Origin: Paraktedonobacter carboxidivorans
GTDB taxonomy: Bacteria; Chloroflexota; Ktedonobacteria; Ktedonobacterales; Ktedonobacteraceae
Assembly (NCBI GenBank): GCA_041156125.1
Contig: JBEVTI010000030.1
Coordinates: forward strand, 5,919 to 69,918
Length of the DNA: 64,000 nt
Reading direction: 5' to 3'
Shown: piece after piece, positions 33,861-41,793 of the stretch
How positions within the stretch are numbered: the first letter of the stretch is position 1
Layout of the letters: each line of letters begins with the position of its first letter
Notes under the pieces: model-generated
Databases searched by the model: none
Seen by the model: the letters and a program-made list of their open reading frames with translations, nothing else
What the model was told of the DNA's origin: nothing
Position numbers and translations under genes: made by a program

Positions 33861-34883
33861 ATGAAATTAGCACTGAAAATTACGCCTCAGCGAAACACGC
33901 AGTATGCTAACATGGCCCACGTGCTGGCTATACCTGAATTGCTTGCCAGCCCGCTGGGTAAAGCTATTGCCGGGATTGAGCCAGCGCGCCTGGCCGGGCA
34001 GGAGTATCTGCTAGTCGAGATCAAGAGTGAATGGGCAGAGGCCGAGCTGCTAGCTGAATTGGCGGTAGTCTTACCCCGCCTGGGAGCCATTAGCGAAGGC
34101 TATGAATACTTTGCTCAACTGGCGGGATTGGATGGCCCGCTGCTACGTCCCATAGAGCCGCGCTTTACACCGTTTGTACCACTGGAGATGGCCGAGGTGC
34201 GCCGCTACAAAGGCAAGACTAACGAGTTATTTACGCAGGTGCTGCTCAATCTGGCAATCTTTGCTGGAGCCTATCGCGAGCAATTTACTGAGCATCTGCG
34301 CGTGCTAGATCCTCTGGCGGGCGGTGGTACGACACTATTTCTGGCGCTGGCTGCGGGCTATGACGCTTTTGGTATTGAACAGAACCGGCACGATGTAGAG
34401 ACAACCGAGGTCTTTATTCGTCAGTATTTTCACAGCGAGCACGTTCTCTACAAAGAGTTGGACGAGCGGGGCCGCAAGGCTGGACGGCGCTATCAGTTCG
34501 CGGTTGGACCCAAAAAAGAGCCGCGTTATCTTGTTCTCGTCCATGGCGAAACCGCTCAGGCAGTGCAACATATGCAGGAGGTTCCCGGTGGTCCACGTGT
34601 TCACGCGCTTGTAGGCGATCTGCCCTACGGTATCCAGCATTTCGGTGAGATCGAGGGGCTACTCAAAGAGGCTCTACCGGTCTGGGAACGCCTGCTTTTG
34701 CCTGGAGGGGTCCTGGCCCTGGCCTGGAATGCTACGCGCATCGAGCGTGCCGAACTGCAGCAACTGATCGCGGCCAGCACAAAACTTCGCATGCTCACAG
34801 AGGCACCCTATGCGCAGCTGGAGCACACCGTGGATCGCGTGATAAAGAAGCGCGACGTACTGATTGCGGTAAAAGCAGAGTAA
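33861..34883 (+). CDS. SAM-dependent methyltransferase, TRM11/UPF0020-like
   Basis: A 340-aa protein. A substrate-binding N-terminal half is followed by a Rossmann methyltransferase: motif I is RVLDPLAGGGTTLFLALAAG, the acidic loop is FGIEQNRHDVE, and the catalytic motif IV is VGDLPYG, the D/N-P-P-Y type of amino-methylating enzymes (Pro-Tyr kept, first Pro replaced by Leu). This points to N2-guanosine or N6-adenine methylation of RNA (TRM11/RlmKL-like) or DNA; the target is unknown. ATG 33861 is chosen because the promoter starts transcription there. Its stop codon forms the outer end of an inverted repeat. Confidence 0.75.
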   Translation: MKLALKITPQRNTQYANMAHVLAIPELLASPLGKAIAGIEPARLAGQEYLLVEIKSEWAEAELLAELAVVLPRLGAISEGYEYFAQLAGLDGPLLRPIEPRFTPFVPLEMAEVRRYKGKTNELFTQVLLNLAIFAGAYREQFTEHLRVLDPLAGGGTTLFLALAAGYDAFGIEQNRHDVETTEVFIRQYFHSEHVLYKELDERGRKAGRRYQFAVGPKKEPRYLVLVHGETAQAVQHMQEVPGGPRVHALVGDLPYGIQHFGEIEGLLKEALPVWERLLLPGGVLALAWNATRIERAELQQLIAASTKLRMLTEAPYAQLEHTVDRVIKKRDVLIAVKAE

Positions 34884-34948
34884 GAGTCCTGCCTTTGCCT
34901 GGAGTCTATGCTGCGCGGCACAGACTCCAGGCAAAGGCAGGACTCTTA
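34881..34948. terminator. Inverted repeat with 27-bp arms starting at a stop codon
   Basis: Arms 34881-34907 and 34922-34948 pair perfectly (27 bp) around a 14-nt loop. The left arm begins exactly with the methyltransferase TAA. The facing lipoprotein gene ends 4 bases to the right, so this is a shared bidirectional terminator candidate. Confidence 0.75.
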
Positions 34949-34952
34949 GTGA

Positions 34953-36155
34953 TTACTGCTGGATCAAGATCTTGATAATGATTGCACCGGCGACATTGCC
35001 ATTGGCATTGCTGAGCGCGGTGAGCATCACCAGGCCTTCCTGGGCTCCATTCTTGAAGGTAGGCTTTGCAGTGATACTGCTGGAGAAAGTAGTAGCCCCA
35101 TTGCCGAGCGCGCCATGGGCTGTAACATGGCCGATGTCAGTATAGAGATGATCCAGTACTGCTACTTTGCCGATCACACCCTCGAAGGCGTTGCCCATGC
35201 CGGCGACAGTGGTTATGCTGTGAATAATGCCACCTGTTTGTGGCTCAGTAAGCGCCATACCGCTCGTTTTAACCTCGATGACGATCCAGATGCCTCCATT
35301 GGTATTCCCTTCCAGGCGCGCCATGCCTAGCATAACGCCGGGCCCGGTGACCTGCGTAGCATTTTTCAGGTTGATTACCGCCTGAATGTCATGAGCGCCA
35401 CCACCGCTGATAAGCGTGGCCGTTGCGTCAGGATGCCATTGCAATAGACTTACTCCCAGAGCCTGAGCTGTTTGCGTCGCGCTCAGCTTCCACGGCTGAT
35501 GACCCTGGTTAACCTGCGCCTGATCGGTTTCAGCCTGGTAACGCGTGAGGTCCGGGAAGATGCCAGGGAAAGACACCTGTACCAGTGTGCCTGCCCCAGC
35601 GGACCATTTGAACTCGCGGTAGAGATCAGGAATGTAGCCGTTGCCGCTCTGCCTGGCATTCTGGCTCGATGCCCGATCTACTTCGGCGGTCGTGATTGTA
35701 TTATAGCCACTGATGTTTGCGTCGCCCATGTAGAGATTTTGCAGTTTAAAGATCTGGCTAGGGGTTGCGCTTGCCAGGTGATCATAGACATAAATGTCCA
35801 GGATAGAGCCGGTACCATAGTAAAGTGCGGTCACCAGAGCTTGCAGTGTGGGAACGCCTTTCAAGTAACCGCAAGTCACGCTCTTGACTTGTGAGACGCC
35901 CGCCTGGGTGGGAATGAGTGAGTCCCAGTAAGCTGAATCTTTGACTGCGGCGGGACACTGTTGAGGACCAAAGCTAATTCCGGGCGAAGGTGAGCCAGGC
36001 GGATTGCCAGTTGTGGCTGTGCTATGAACCGGGGTGCTTGGAGTCGCGCTCACTTTTCCCTGACTTCCACTTCCTGCACACGCACTGAGGAGCACAAGCA
36101 GTCCGCACAACGCGCCTATCTGCAAAAATCGTTGTTTGATGGGGATAATGCGCAT
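34953..36155 (-). CDS. Putative secreted lipoprotein, function unknown
   Basis: A 400-aa protein with a signal peptide ending in the lipobox LLSAC, then a Thr/Ser/Pro-rich linker (about residues 30-65) and a globular domain of about 330 residues that I do not recognise. The globular part has few charged residues and many Gly, Thr, Ala and Val, typical of an extracellular beta-rich domain. ATG 36155 with GAGAGG upstream is selected from a frame open to 36428, because the signal peptide begins there. Neighbours (methyltransferase, secG) give no functional hint. Confidence 0.7.
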   Translation of the reverse strand: MRIIPIKQRFLQIGALCGLLVLLSACAGSGSQGKVSATPSTPVHSTATTGNPPGSPSPGISFGPQQCPAAVKDSAYWDSLIPTQAGVSQVKSVTCGYLKGVPTLQALVTALYYGTGSILDIYVYDHLASATPSQIFKLQNLYMGDANISGYNTITTAEVDRASSQNARQSGNGYIPDLYREFKWSAGAGTLVQVSFPGIFPDLTRYQAETDQAQVNQGHQPWKLSATQTAQALGVSLLQWHPDATATLISGGGAHDIQAVINLKNATQVTGPGVMLGMARLEGNTNGGIWIVIEVKTSGMALTEPQTGGIIHSITTVAGMGNAFEGVIGKVAVLDHLYTDIGHVTAHGALGNGATTFSSSITAKPTFKNGAQEGLVMLTALSNANGNVAGAIIIKILIQQ

Positions 36156-36499
36156 CAGAGTACCTCTCAGACAAAAAATAATGAAATTGTTGAGTGCCTT
36201 TTCTCTACTGCTATATATACGCTCTCCCGCAGAGCAATATGACCATATCACGGTAGCAAGGCGCAATAATGTTAACTTATTCCACAAAAAATCTATGTAG
36301 GTAAATATACTGGCTCCTGGGTAAAAGAAGACAAGTTGGGGAGGGCAGTGGTTGCCATGTCTTCCAACTAACTGCCCCTGTATCCTGGCTTGAATATGAA
36401 TAGAGAGCGATTCTCTGATGAGCAACATGGATTACGTCTTATGCACGCTGCACTATGCGCGGTTTGCGTGTCTATCTCTGCTGAAATTGTCGCGTGTAT
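36156..36499. other. Gap upstream of the lipoprotein gene and downstream of secG
   Basis: A 344-base gap. It should hold the lipoprotein promoter and the secG terminator (both genes on the minus strand). I see no gene, RNA gene or strong hairpin, only AT-rich stretches around 36170-36300. Confidence 0.3.
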
Positions 36500-36733
36500 T
36501 TAGCGGATCAACGCGCCCAATAGAGAGATAGAAGCGAAAAGGATCACGAACACGATAGTGATATTGAAGATCAGTTTTTCAACCCCGCGGCGCGTTTTGA
36601 AGGTTGCACCAGAGCTTGGGGCGCCAAAAGCGCTACCCAGGCCGGCGCCGCGCGCCTGAAGCAAGATAAACAGAATAACGGCTACGCTCAGGATAATCTG
36701 AATGACGCGAATTGCCGGAAGCCACTGTGCCAA
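36500..36733 (-). CDS. secG: Preprotein translocase subunit SecG
   Basis: A 77-aa protein with two membrane helices (VIQIILSVAVILFILLQ and LIFNITIVFVILFASISLLG) joined by the conserved SecG loop GAGLGSAFGAPSSGATFKTR. It is an accessory subunit of the SecYEG channel that assists SecA-driven export. Full length for the family. The gene stands alone between the lipoprotein and DUF457-HNH genes. Start ATG 36733 has GCGAGGAAGAG upstream. Confidence 0.95.
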   Translation of the reverse strand: MAQWLPAIRVIQIILSVAVILFILLQARGAGLGSAFGAPSSGATFKTRRGVEKLIFNITIVFVILFASISLLGALIR

Positions 36734-36933
36734 ACTCTTCCTCGCTTTCTTGACAGCCAGTCGAACATCTGATCCTCATAGGGTTCAGCAAGTTCTGACC
36801 GTATAGTAGTTCTTGTATATGTTAATGATGTTTGATAGCAAAAAATTGCGCTGGCGATAATTGCCTTGAGCGATTATAGCATAGTTTTCTTGACGCGTCG
36901 AGAGCCTGAGTGCCTTGCCAGGTAGAAAAAATC

Positions 36934-37500
36934 TTAGCTCTGTGAGGTAGCATGAGCGAGAGCTTTACGGGCGCGTGCTTGCTCATGGGCGGCGTAATGG
37001 CAAGTCGGACAGAGTACCACGAAGTTACGTAGCTGGTAGCGGGCCAGGATGAGTTTTGGTACACGAATTGTATGTACTTCGAGTTCATCCACTTTGAACC
37101 CGCATTCCTGGCAGGTAAAATCAGCCTGCTCCTTCAGCGTATATTTCAGAGTACGCATCTGATTGTTATGATAACGGTCCAGGCAGACATGGAAGACCAG
37201 TCCGGCCAGGATCAGGCCTAGCAGGCGTGAACGTGTGCGTACCGCCAGGAAGAGCAGCAGACCCAGCACCAGTGGTTGGTGCAGCAAGCGCTGGTCAGGA
37301 AGTTGCGGAGGATTCGACTGCTGATAATAGCGTACCGCGGCACGCAGGCTGAGGGTGCGCTGGGTGATCGCGTGCCAGATATAATGATCAGCATCTATGA
37401 GAATACTAGCGGTAAAAGGAATCCAGACATCTTTTTTCAGCCAGGGCCAGACCGCTGCAGCCGCGATGGCCGAGAGTTGCATATGTTCCTGTGGACGCAT
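36934..37500 (-). CDS. Fusion of a DUF457-type membrane hydrolase half and an HNH nuclease domain
   Basis: A 188-aa protein. The N-terminal 110 residues resemble YdjM/DUF457 membrane-bound metal-dependent hydrolases: EHMQLSAIAAAAVWPWLKK supplies the first His, and SILIDADHYIWHAI the DxDH motif; one or two hydrophobic helices follow. The C-terminal 65 residues are an HNH domain: CQECGFKVDELEVHTIRV and later VVLCPTCHYAAHEQ (two CxxC knuckles plus His). Both halves keep their metal-binding residues. The frame is continuous, so the fusion is real in this sequence unless there is a sequencing error. ATG 37500 is used; an ATG one residue after H6 would lose the first ligand. Confidence 0.7.
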   Translation of the reverse strand: MRPQEHMQLSAIAAAAVWPWLKKDVWIPFTASILIDADHYIWHAITQRTLSLRAAVRYYQQSNPPQLPDQRLLHQPLVLGLLLFLAVRTRSRLLGLILAGLVFHVCLDRYHNNQMRTLKYTLKEQADFTCQECGFKVDELEVHTIRVPKLILARYQLRNFVVLCPTCHYAAHEQARARKALAHATSQS

Positions 37501-37905
37501 ACTGTTCTATCTCTACTTTCCGCATAAAAAAGCCATTTTGGATCACTATAGCAGCACTTATACGAAAGGTCAATCTAGCGACGTTTTTTTCAGGATGGGC
37601 GAGTGCTCTCACGAGCAGGTTTTTGGCAGATACCCAAAGAGATCTGCATGCCCCGACAGAACGAGTGAAACGGGCAGCAGGCTGCCCGTTTCACTCGTTC
37701 TGTCGTTTCTGAGGGTGGGCGGGTGGAGAAAGAGAGAAACCTGCCTATGAAAAGTGGGCGAGCGGAGCAGAGAGACTTTTAGATTGCCCTGACGAATCTT
37801 ATAATCCACTTGAAGAGCGCCTATCCCCTGTGGTACAATACAATCCGGGCGAGGACAGATACCAGTCCCCGCCTATACTTTTGGGAAGAGCGGTTTTTTT
37901 GGATC
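37501..37905. promoter_or_regulatory. Divergent promoter region with a 25-bp-arm palindrome
   Basis: A 405-base gap between divergent genes (DUF457-HNH, minus; MBL hydrolase, plus). An almost loopless inverted repeat has arms at 37654-37678 and 37681-37705 (25 bp, spacer AG). A smaller repeat, GCAGAT/ATCTGC, lies just left of it (37626-37647). A promoter for the plus gene is at 37810-37839. No gene is supported. Confidence 0.55.
37810..37839 (+). promoter_or_regulatory. Sigma-70-type promoter of the MBL hydrolase gene
   Basis: TTGAAG (37810-37815), an 18-nt spacer and TACAAT (37834-37839). Transcription would start near 37846, giving a leader of about 60 nt before ATG 37906. Confidence 0.55.
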
Positions 37906-38562
37906 ATGGAAATATCCTGGTTTGGCCACTCTTGTTTTCAATTGCGTGGCAAGAGTGTGACTTTGATCACCGATCCGTTTTCTCCCCAGGCTGGAAGCTC
38001 TACTGGAGACGCTGCCAGACTGGGTAAGGTCTCTGCCTCTATTGTTACCATCAGCCACGATCATCCAGGCCATAATAATGCTATGGGCCTGGGCGGGAAG
38101 CCGCGCGTGGTGCAAGGGCCGGGAGAATACGAGATCAGCGATGTTTTGATTACCGGCGTGGCCTCTTATCATGATAGCGAACGAGGCAAACAGCTTGGCC
38201 GCAATACTATCTATATTATCCATATGGATGATATAGTGGTCTGCCATCTGGGTGACCTGGGCCATACGCTCCAGGAGGAGCAATTGGAAGAGGTCGCTGA
38301 CGCCGATGTGCTGCTAGTGCCTATCAGCGGGCAGCATACAATTAACGCGGCCCAGGCGGCTGAAGTAATCAGCCAGGTGGAGCCGCGCATCGTGATTCCT
38401 ATGCACTATGCCCCTGTCGAAGCGGGTGCCCCTGATCCGCTTGATAAGTTCTGTCGAGAGATGGGCGTTGAGGCAGTGCATAGTCAGCCGAAATTATCTA
38501 TAGCGCGTACCACTCTACCTGCTGAGATGCAGGTTATCATTTTAGAAACACGTCAAAAATAA
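37906..38562 (+). CDS. Metallo-beta-lactamase-fold hydrolase, UlaG/UPF0173-like
   Basis: A 218-aa MBL-fold protein. The opening MEISWFGHSCFQLRGKSVTL is typical of the UlaG-like/UPF0173 group. The metal-binding motif is TISHDHPGHNN, a variant of HxHxDH with Pro-Gly-His at the end, and further ligands are in VVCHLGDLGH and VIPMHYAP. Members are predicted hydrolases or lactonases of unknown substrate. ATG 37906 is chosen because the protein begins there in homologues and the promoter leaves a leader; the upstream extension to 37810 covers the promoter itself. Confidence 0.85.
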   Translation: MEISWFGHSCFQLRGKSVTLITDPFSPQAGSSTGDAARLGKVSASIVTISHDHPGHNNAMGLGGKPRVVQGPGEYEISDVLITGVASYHDSERGKQLGRNTIYIIHMDDIVVCHLGDLGHTLQEEQLEEVADADVLLVPISGQHTINAAQAAEVISQVEPRIVIPMHYAPVEAGAPDPLDKFCREMGVEAVHSQPKLSIARTTLPAEMQVIILETRQK

Positions 38563-38567
38563 CAAAC

Positions 38568-38685
38568 TGTAGGGTGCCCTAAGTGGGCGCCAGATCTCTG
38601 AGAGCGGGCGCTGCATCGTATAGCGCCCCTTACGAGGGGATACGGAAAGGCGTGGCCGTCGCCCGCGTGGGAAGGAGGCCCTACA
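38568..38685. repeat. Short element with TGTAGGG/CCCTACA ends
   Basis: About 118 bp bounded by TGTAGGGTGCC and GGCCCTACA in opposite orientation, with inner repeats GGGCGCT/AGCGCCC (about 38609-38627). It starts 6 bases after the MBL hydrolase stop and ends 44 bases before pyrG. The layout suggests another MITE- or terminator-like repeat, unrelated to copies A-D. The pyrG promoter is not obvious in it. Confidence 0.4.
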
Positions 38686-38728
38686 ATACCGTGCCCCCGT
38701 GTGTCCAGGCTCCTATCAGGAGGATCAA

Positions 38729-40414
38729 ATGTCTAAATTCATTTTCGTAACGGGTGGTGTGGCCTCTTCCGTAGGCAAAGGCATCAGTGTTGCTTCTCTG
38801 GGCCGCTTGTTGAAGAATCGCGGTGTTTCTGTCTCTCTGATGAAACTCGATCCCTATATCAATGTTGATCCTGGTACGATGTCTCCTTACCAGCATGGTG
38901 AGGTTTTCGTCACCGATGATGGGGCCGAGACCGATCTCGATCTTGGACACTACGAGCGTTTTACTGATGAACCCTCTTCCCAGGCCAATAATGTCACAAC
39001 TGGCCAGGTCTACGCCTCTGTGATCGGCAAGGAGAGGCGCGGCGAGTACCTGGGCGGAACCATCCAGGTGATTCCCCATATTACCAATGAGATTAAGGAG
39101 CGCATGCATAGTGTGGCGCGCCAGTCTGACGCCGATGTGGTTATTGTTGAGGTTGGTGGTACGGTTGGCGATATCGAGGGCGAGCCTTATCTGGAAGCTA
39201 TCCGCCAGATGCGTAAAGATGTGGGGCGTCACGAGGTGCTCTACTTACATGTGACACTGCTGCCGTATCTGCTGGCATCCAAGGAGCTGAAGACCAAGCC
39301 TACTCAGCACAGCGTAAAAGAACTGCTACGCGTCGGCATTCAGCCAGATGTGATTCTCTGTCGTTCCGACCTGCCTATTCCTGATGAGTTGCGCGAGAAG
39401 ATCGCGCTTTTCTGTAATATTGACGAGCGCGCCGTTGTGGCACTGCCAACAGCCGACACGATTTATGAGGTGCCTCTGATTCTAGAAGATGCTGGCCTTG
39501 GCAAGTTTCTGGTGGATGAACTGGGTTTGCCAGACCAAGAACCAAAGATGCAGGAATGGCAGAATCTGGTAGAGAAGATCAAAAGCCCACGGCCCGAACT
39601 GTTAATTGGCCTGGTTGGCAAATATGTTGAACTGCACGACGCCTATATGTCCGTAGCCGAGTCCTTGCGCCACGCTGGCTGGTTCCATAATGTGGATGTG
39701 CGCATCAAGTGGATCAACTCGGAGGCGCTGGAGAGCATGGGCGAGAAGTACCACGAGTTGCTGGAGGACGTTGCTGGCATTGTCGTGCCCGGCGGCTTCG
39801 GTCATCGTGGCATCGAGGGCAAGATCAAGGCCGCGAACTTTGCGCGCACCCAGCAAAAGCCTTACCTTGGCCTCTGCCTGGGCCTGCAAGTGGCGACCAT
39901 CGAGTTCGCGCGCAATGTACTGGGTCTGGAAGGCGCGAACAGCACGGAATTTGATCCCAAGACCTCTTCGCCCGTCATTGATTTGATGCTGACGCAACGT
40001 ACCGTCGCTGACAAGGGTGGAACGATGCGTCTGGGCAACTGGGTCTGCTGTCTCACACCTGGCACCAGGGCTTACCGGGCATACGGTGAACCTATCGTTT
40101 TTGAGCGCCATCGTCACCGCTACGAGTTTAATAACGAGTTCCGCAGGCGTGTGGAGACTCACGGCATGGTGCTTAGCGGGCGCTCAGCGGATAACAGCTT
40201 GATCGAAGTGATCGAACTGGCGGACCACCCCTGGTTTGTCGCGTCTCAGTTTCATCCCGAGTTTAAGAGCCGTCCCACTCGACCGCATCCGTTGTTCCGT
40301 GATTTTGTTGGCGCATGCGTACAGCTGAGCCGTGAGGAACAGCAACAGGCGTATGAGCCCTTGAAAGAGGCGCTGGGCGCGCCTGCACGGGGATCACAGC
40401 CCGACGCCCATTAG
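38729..40414 (+). CDS. pyrG: CTP synthase
   Basis: A 561-aa amidotransferase making CTP from UTP, ATP and glutamine. The N-terminal synthase domain starts KFIFVTGGVASSVGKGISVA and contains KLDPYINVDPGTMSPYQHGE. The C-terminal class I glutaminase domain has the catalytic Cys in YLGLCLGLQVATIEFAR and the His-Glu pair in SQFHPEFKSRP. Full length. ATG 38729 with AGGAGG upstream is preferred to the GTG at 38699. The MgtE_N-CBS gene follows 10 bases later. Confidence 0.98.
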   Translation: MSKFIFVTGGVASSVGKGISVASLGRLLKNRGVSVSLMKLDPYINVDPGTMSPYQHGEVFVTDDGAETDLDLGHYERFTDEPSSQANNVTTGQVYASVIGKERRGEYLGGTIQVIPHITNEIKERMHSVARQSDADVVIVEVGGTVGDIEGEPYLEAIRQMRKDVGRHEVLYLHVTLLPYLLASKELKTKPTQHSVKELLRVGIQPDVILCRSDLPIPDELREKIALFCNIDERAVVALPTADTIYEVPLILEDAGLGKFLVDELGLPDQEPKMQEWQNLVEKIKSPRPELLIGLVGKYVELHDAYMSVAESLRHAGWFHNVDVRIKWINSEALESMGEKYHELLEDVAGIVVPGGFGHRGIEGKIKAANFARTQQKPYLGLCLGLQVATIEFARNVLGLEGANSTEFDPKTSSPVIDLMLTQRTVADKGGTMRLGNWVCCLTPGTRAYRAYGEPIVFERHRHRYEFNNEFRRRVETHGMVLSGRSADNSLIEVIELADHPWFVASQFHPEFKSRPTRPHPLFRDFVGACVQLSREEQQQAYEPLKEALGAPARGSQPDAH

Positions 40415-40424
40415 AGTTAGCAAG

Positions 40425-41720
40425 ATGTTGTACTTGAGCCAGTTGCAAGGCGCGCCCGTGGAAGATTCCTCCGGGACGCGCATCGGCAAAATCAGCGATC
40501 TCCTGACTGTCCGTGATGATTTTTCACAACGTTGTGCGTTTCTCATCGAGGGCCAGGACGATCAGTCCTGGTATGCATCCGCCGATGTAGTAGTCTGGCG
40601 CGACCATATCTTGCATCTGTCTCTTGGAGCATCTCAGCTTGAGCCTGCTTCTCAAGAGCTCTCGCCGCGCCAGGTAGCGTTAGCCAGTGAGGTGCTTGAT
40701 AGACAGGTCATCGATCTGGCGCGTAAAAAACCGGTGCGTGTGAACGATGTTTCTCTGAGTGATGATTGGCGTGTGCTGGGGGTGGATAATAGCCCCCTTG
40801 GCCTGATGCGTCGCCTCGCGCCTCCCTGGCTGCTCGGTACACGCAGCAAGCATACGCCATCCAATATCATTCCCTGGGAACGTATTGAACTGATTGGCTC
40901 GGCAGAAGAGTCTGAGCCAGAAGCAGCCGGCGCGTCAGCCGTGCTTCCCGTTACGCCGCTGGCGAAGGTATTACGTCCTAACAGTGGTCAACTGGCTGAG
41001 CTACGTCCTGCCGACATCGCTGATATCGTTCACCAGCTTTCTCCAGGCCAGGGCGCCCTTCTGATCGAAGGGCTGGAGAACGAGATTGCCGCCGACGCCT
41101 TTGAAGAGGTCGATATTGATCGCCAGCTACAAATTCTAGAAAAAATTAACCCGGAGCGAGCTGCTGATATTCTGGAGGCCATGGGTCCTGATGAGGCCGC
41201 GGACCTGCTCGCCAGATTACCTGAGGAGCGCGCCCAGGAACTCCTGCGTCTGATGAAACCCGAAGATTCCGAGGATGTGCAGGATCTGCTGGAATACGCG
41301 GACGACTCTGCTGGCGGTCTTATGACCACTGATTACATCGCTCTCAATGCCTCGCGCTCGGTCGCCGAAGCACTGGAAGCTGTGCGCTCCAGTATCCACG
41401 AGGATATTCGTGCTGTTTACATCTACTGCGTTCATGATGAAGCACAGGAGGAGTGTTCGCTGCTGGGGACAGTTTCCCTCTGGGATCTGCTTACAGCTGA
41501 GTCGGCGCAGCAACTCCACGAAATTATGGAGACTGATGTTGTTGCTGTGCGTACCGACGCCGAGCCGCGCACTGTTGCTGAAGTTATGGCCAAATATAAC
41601 CTTCTCGCCGTACCTGTAGTCAATCCCTCTGGTATCCTGCAAGGCGTCGTAACCGTTGATGATGCCCTGGATGTGTTACTGCCCAACGCTCGCAAACGCA
41701 AGCCGCGAAGAATGTATTAA
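40425..41720 (+). CDS. PRC-barrel, MgtE N-terminal and CBS-pair protein without transporter domain
   Basis: A 431-aa soluble protein. Residues 1-160 hold two PRC-barrel-like segments (MLYLSQLQGAPVEDSSGTRI; VRVNDVSLSDDWRVLGVD). Residues about 190-300 are an MgtE_N domain (LRPADIADIVHQLSPGQGA to LMKPEDSEDVQDLLEY). Residues 300-420 are two CBS domains (GGLMTTDYIALNASRSVAEA; VVAVRTDAEPRTVAEVMAKY). In MgtE this cytosolic part senses Mg2+ and gates the channel, but here the membrane domain is absent. The gene is 10 bases after pyrG, so possibly co-transcribed. Its stop is inside an inverted repeat. Confidence 0.82.
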   Translation: MLYLSQLQGAPVEDSSGTRIGKISDLLTVRDDFSQRCAFLIEGQDDQSWYASADVVVWRDHILHLSLGASQLEPASQELSPRQVALASEVLDRQVIDLARKKPVRVNDVSLSDDWRVLGVDNSPLGLMRRLAPPWLLGTRSKHTPSNIIPWERIELIGSAEESEPEAAGASAVLPVTPLAKVLRPNSGQLAELRPADIADIVHQLSPGQGALLIEGLENEIAADAFEEVDIDRQLQILEKINPERAADILEAMGPDEAADLLARLPEERAQELLRLMKPEDSEDVQDLLEYADDSAGGLMTTDYIALNASRSVAEALEAVRSSIHEDIRAVYIYCVHDEAQEECSLLGTVSLWDLLTAESAQQLHEIMETDVVAVRTDAEPRTVAEVMAKYNLLAVPVVNPSGILQGVVTVDDALDVLLPNARKRKPRRMY

Positions 41721-41788
41721 GCAGAGCAAGGCACGAGCAGCAAAATCGCTATGACCGATTTTGCTGCTCGTGCCTTGCTCTGCTTAAT
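41716..41788. terminator. Inverted repeat with 33-bp arms including a stop codon
   Basis: Arms 41716-41748 and 41756-41788 pair perfectly over 33 bp around a 7-nt loop. The left arm contains the last bases and TAA (41718-41720) of the MgtE_N-CBS gene. The convergent gene on the minus strand ends 5 bases to the right. A bidirectional terminator is likely. Confidence 0.75.
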
Positions 41789-41793
41789 CGCGC

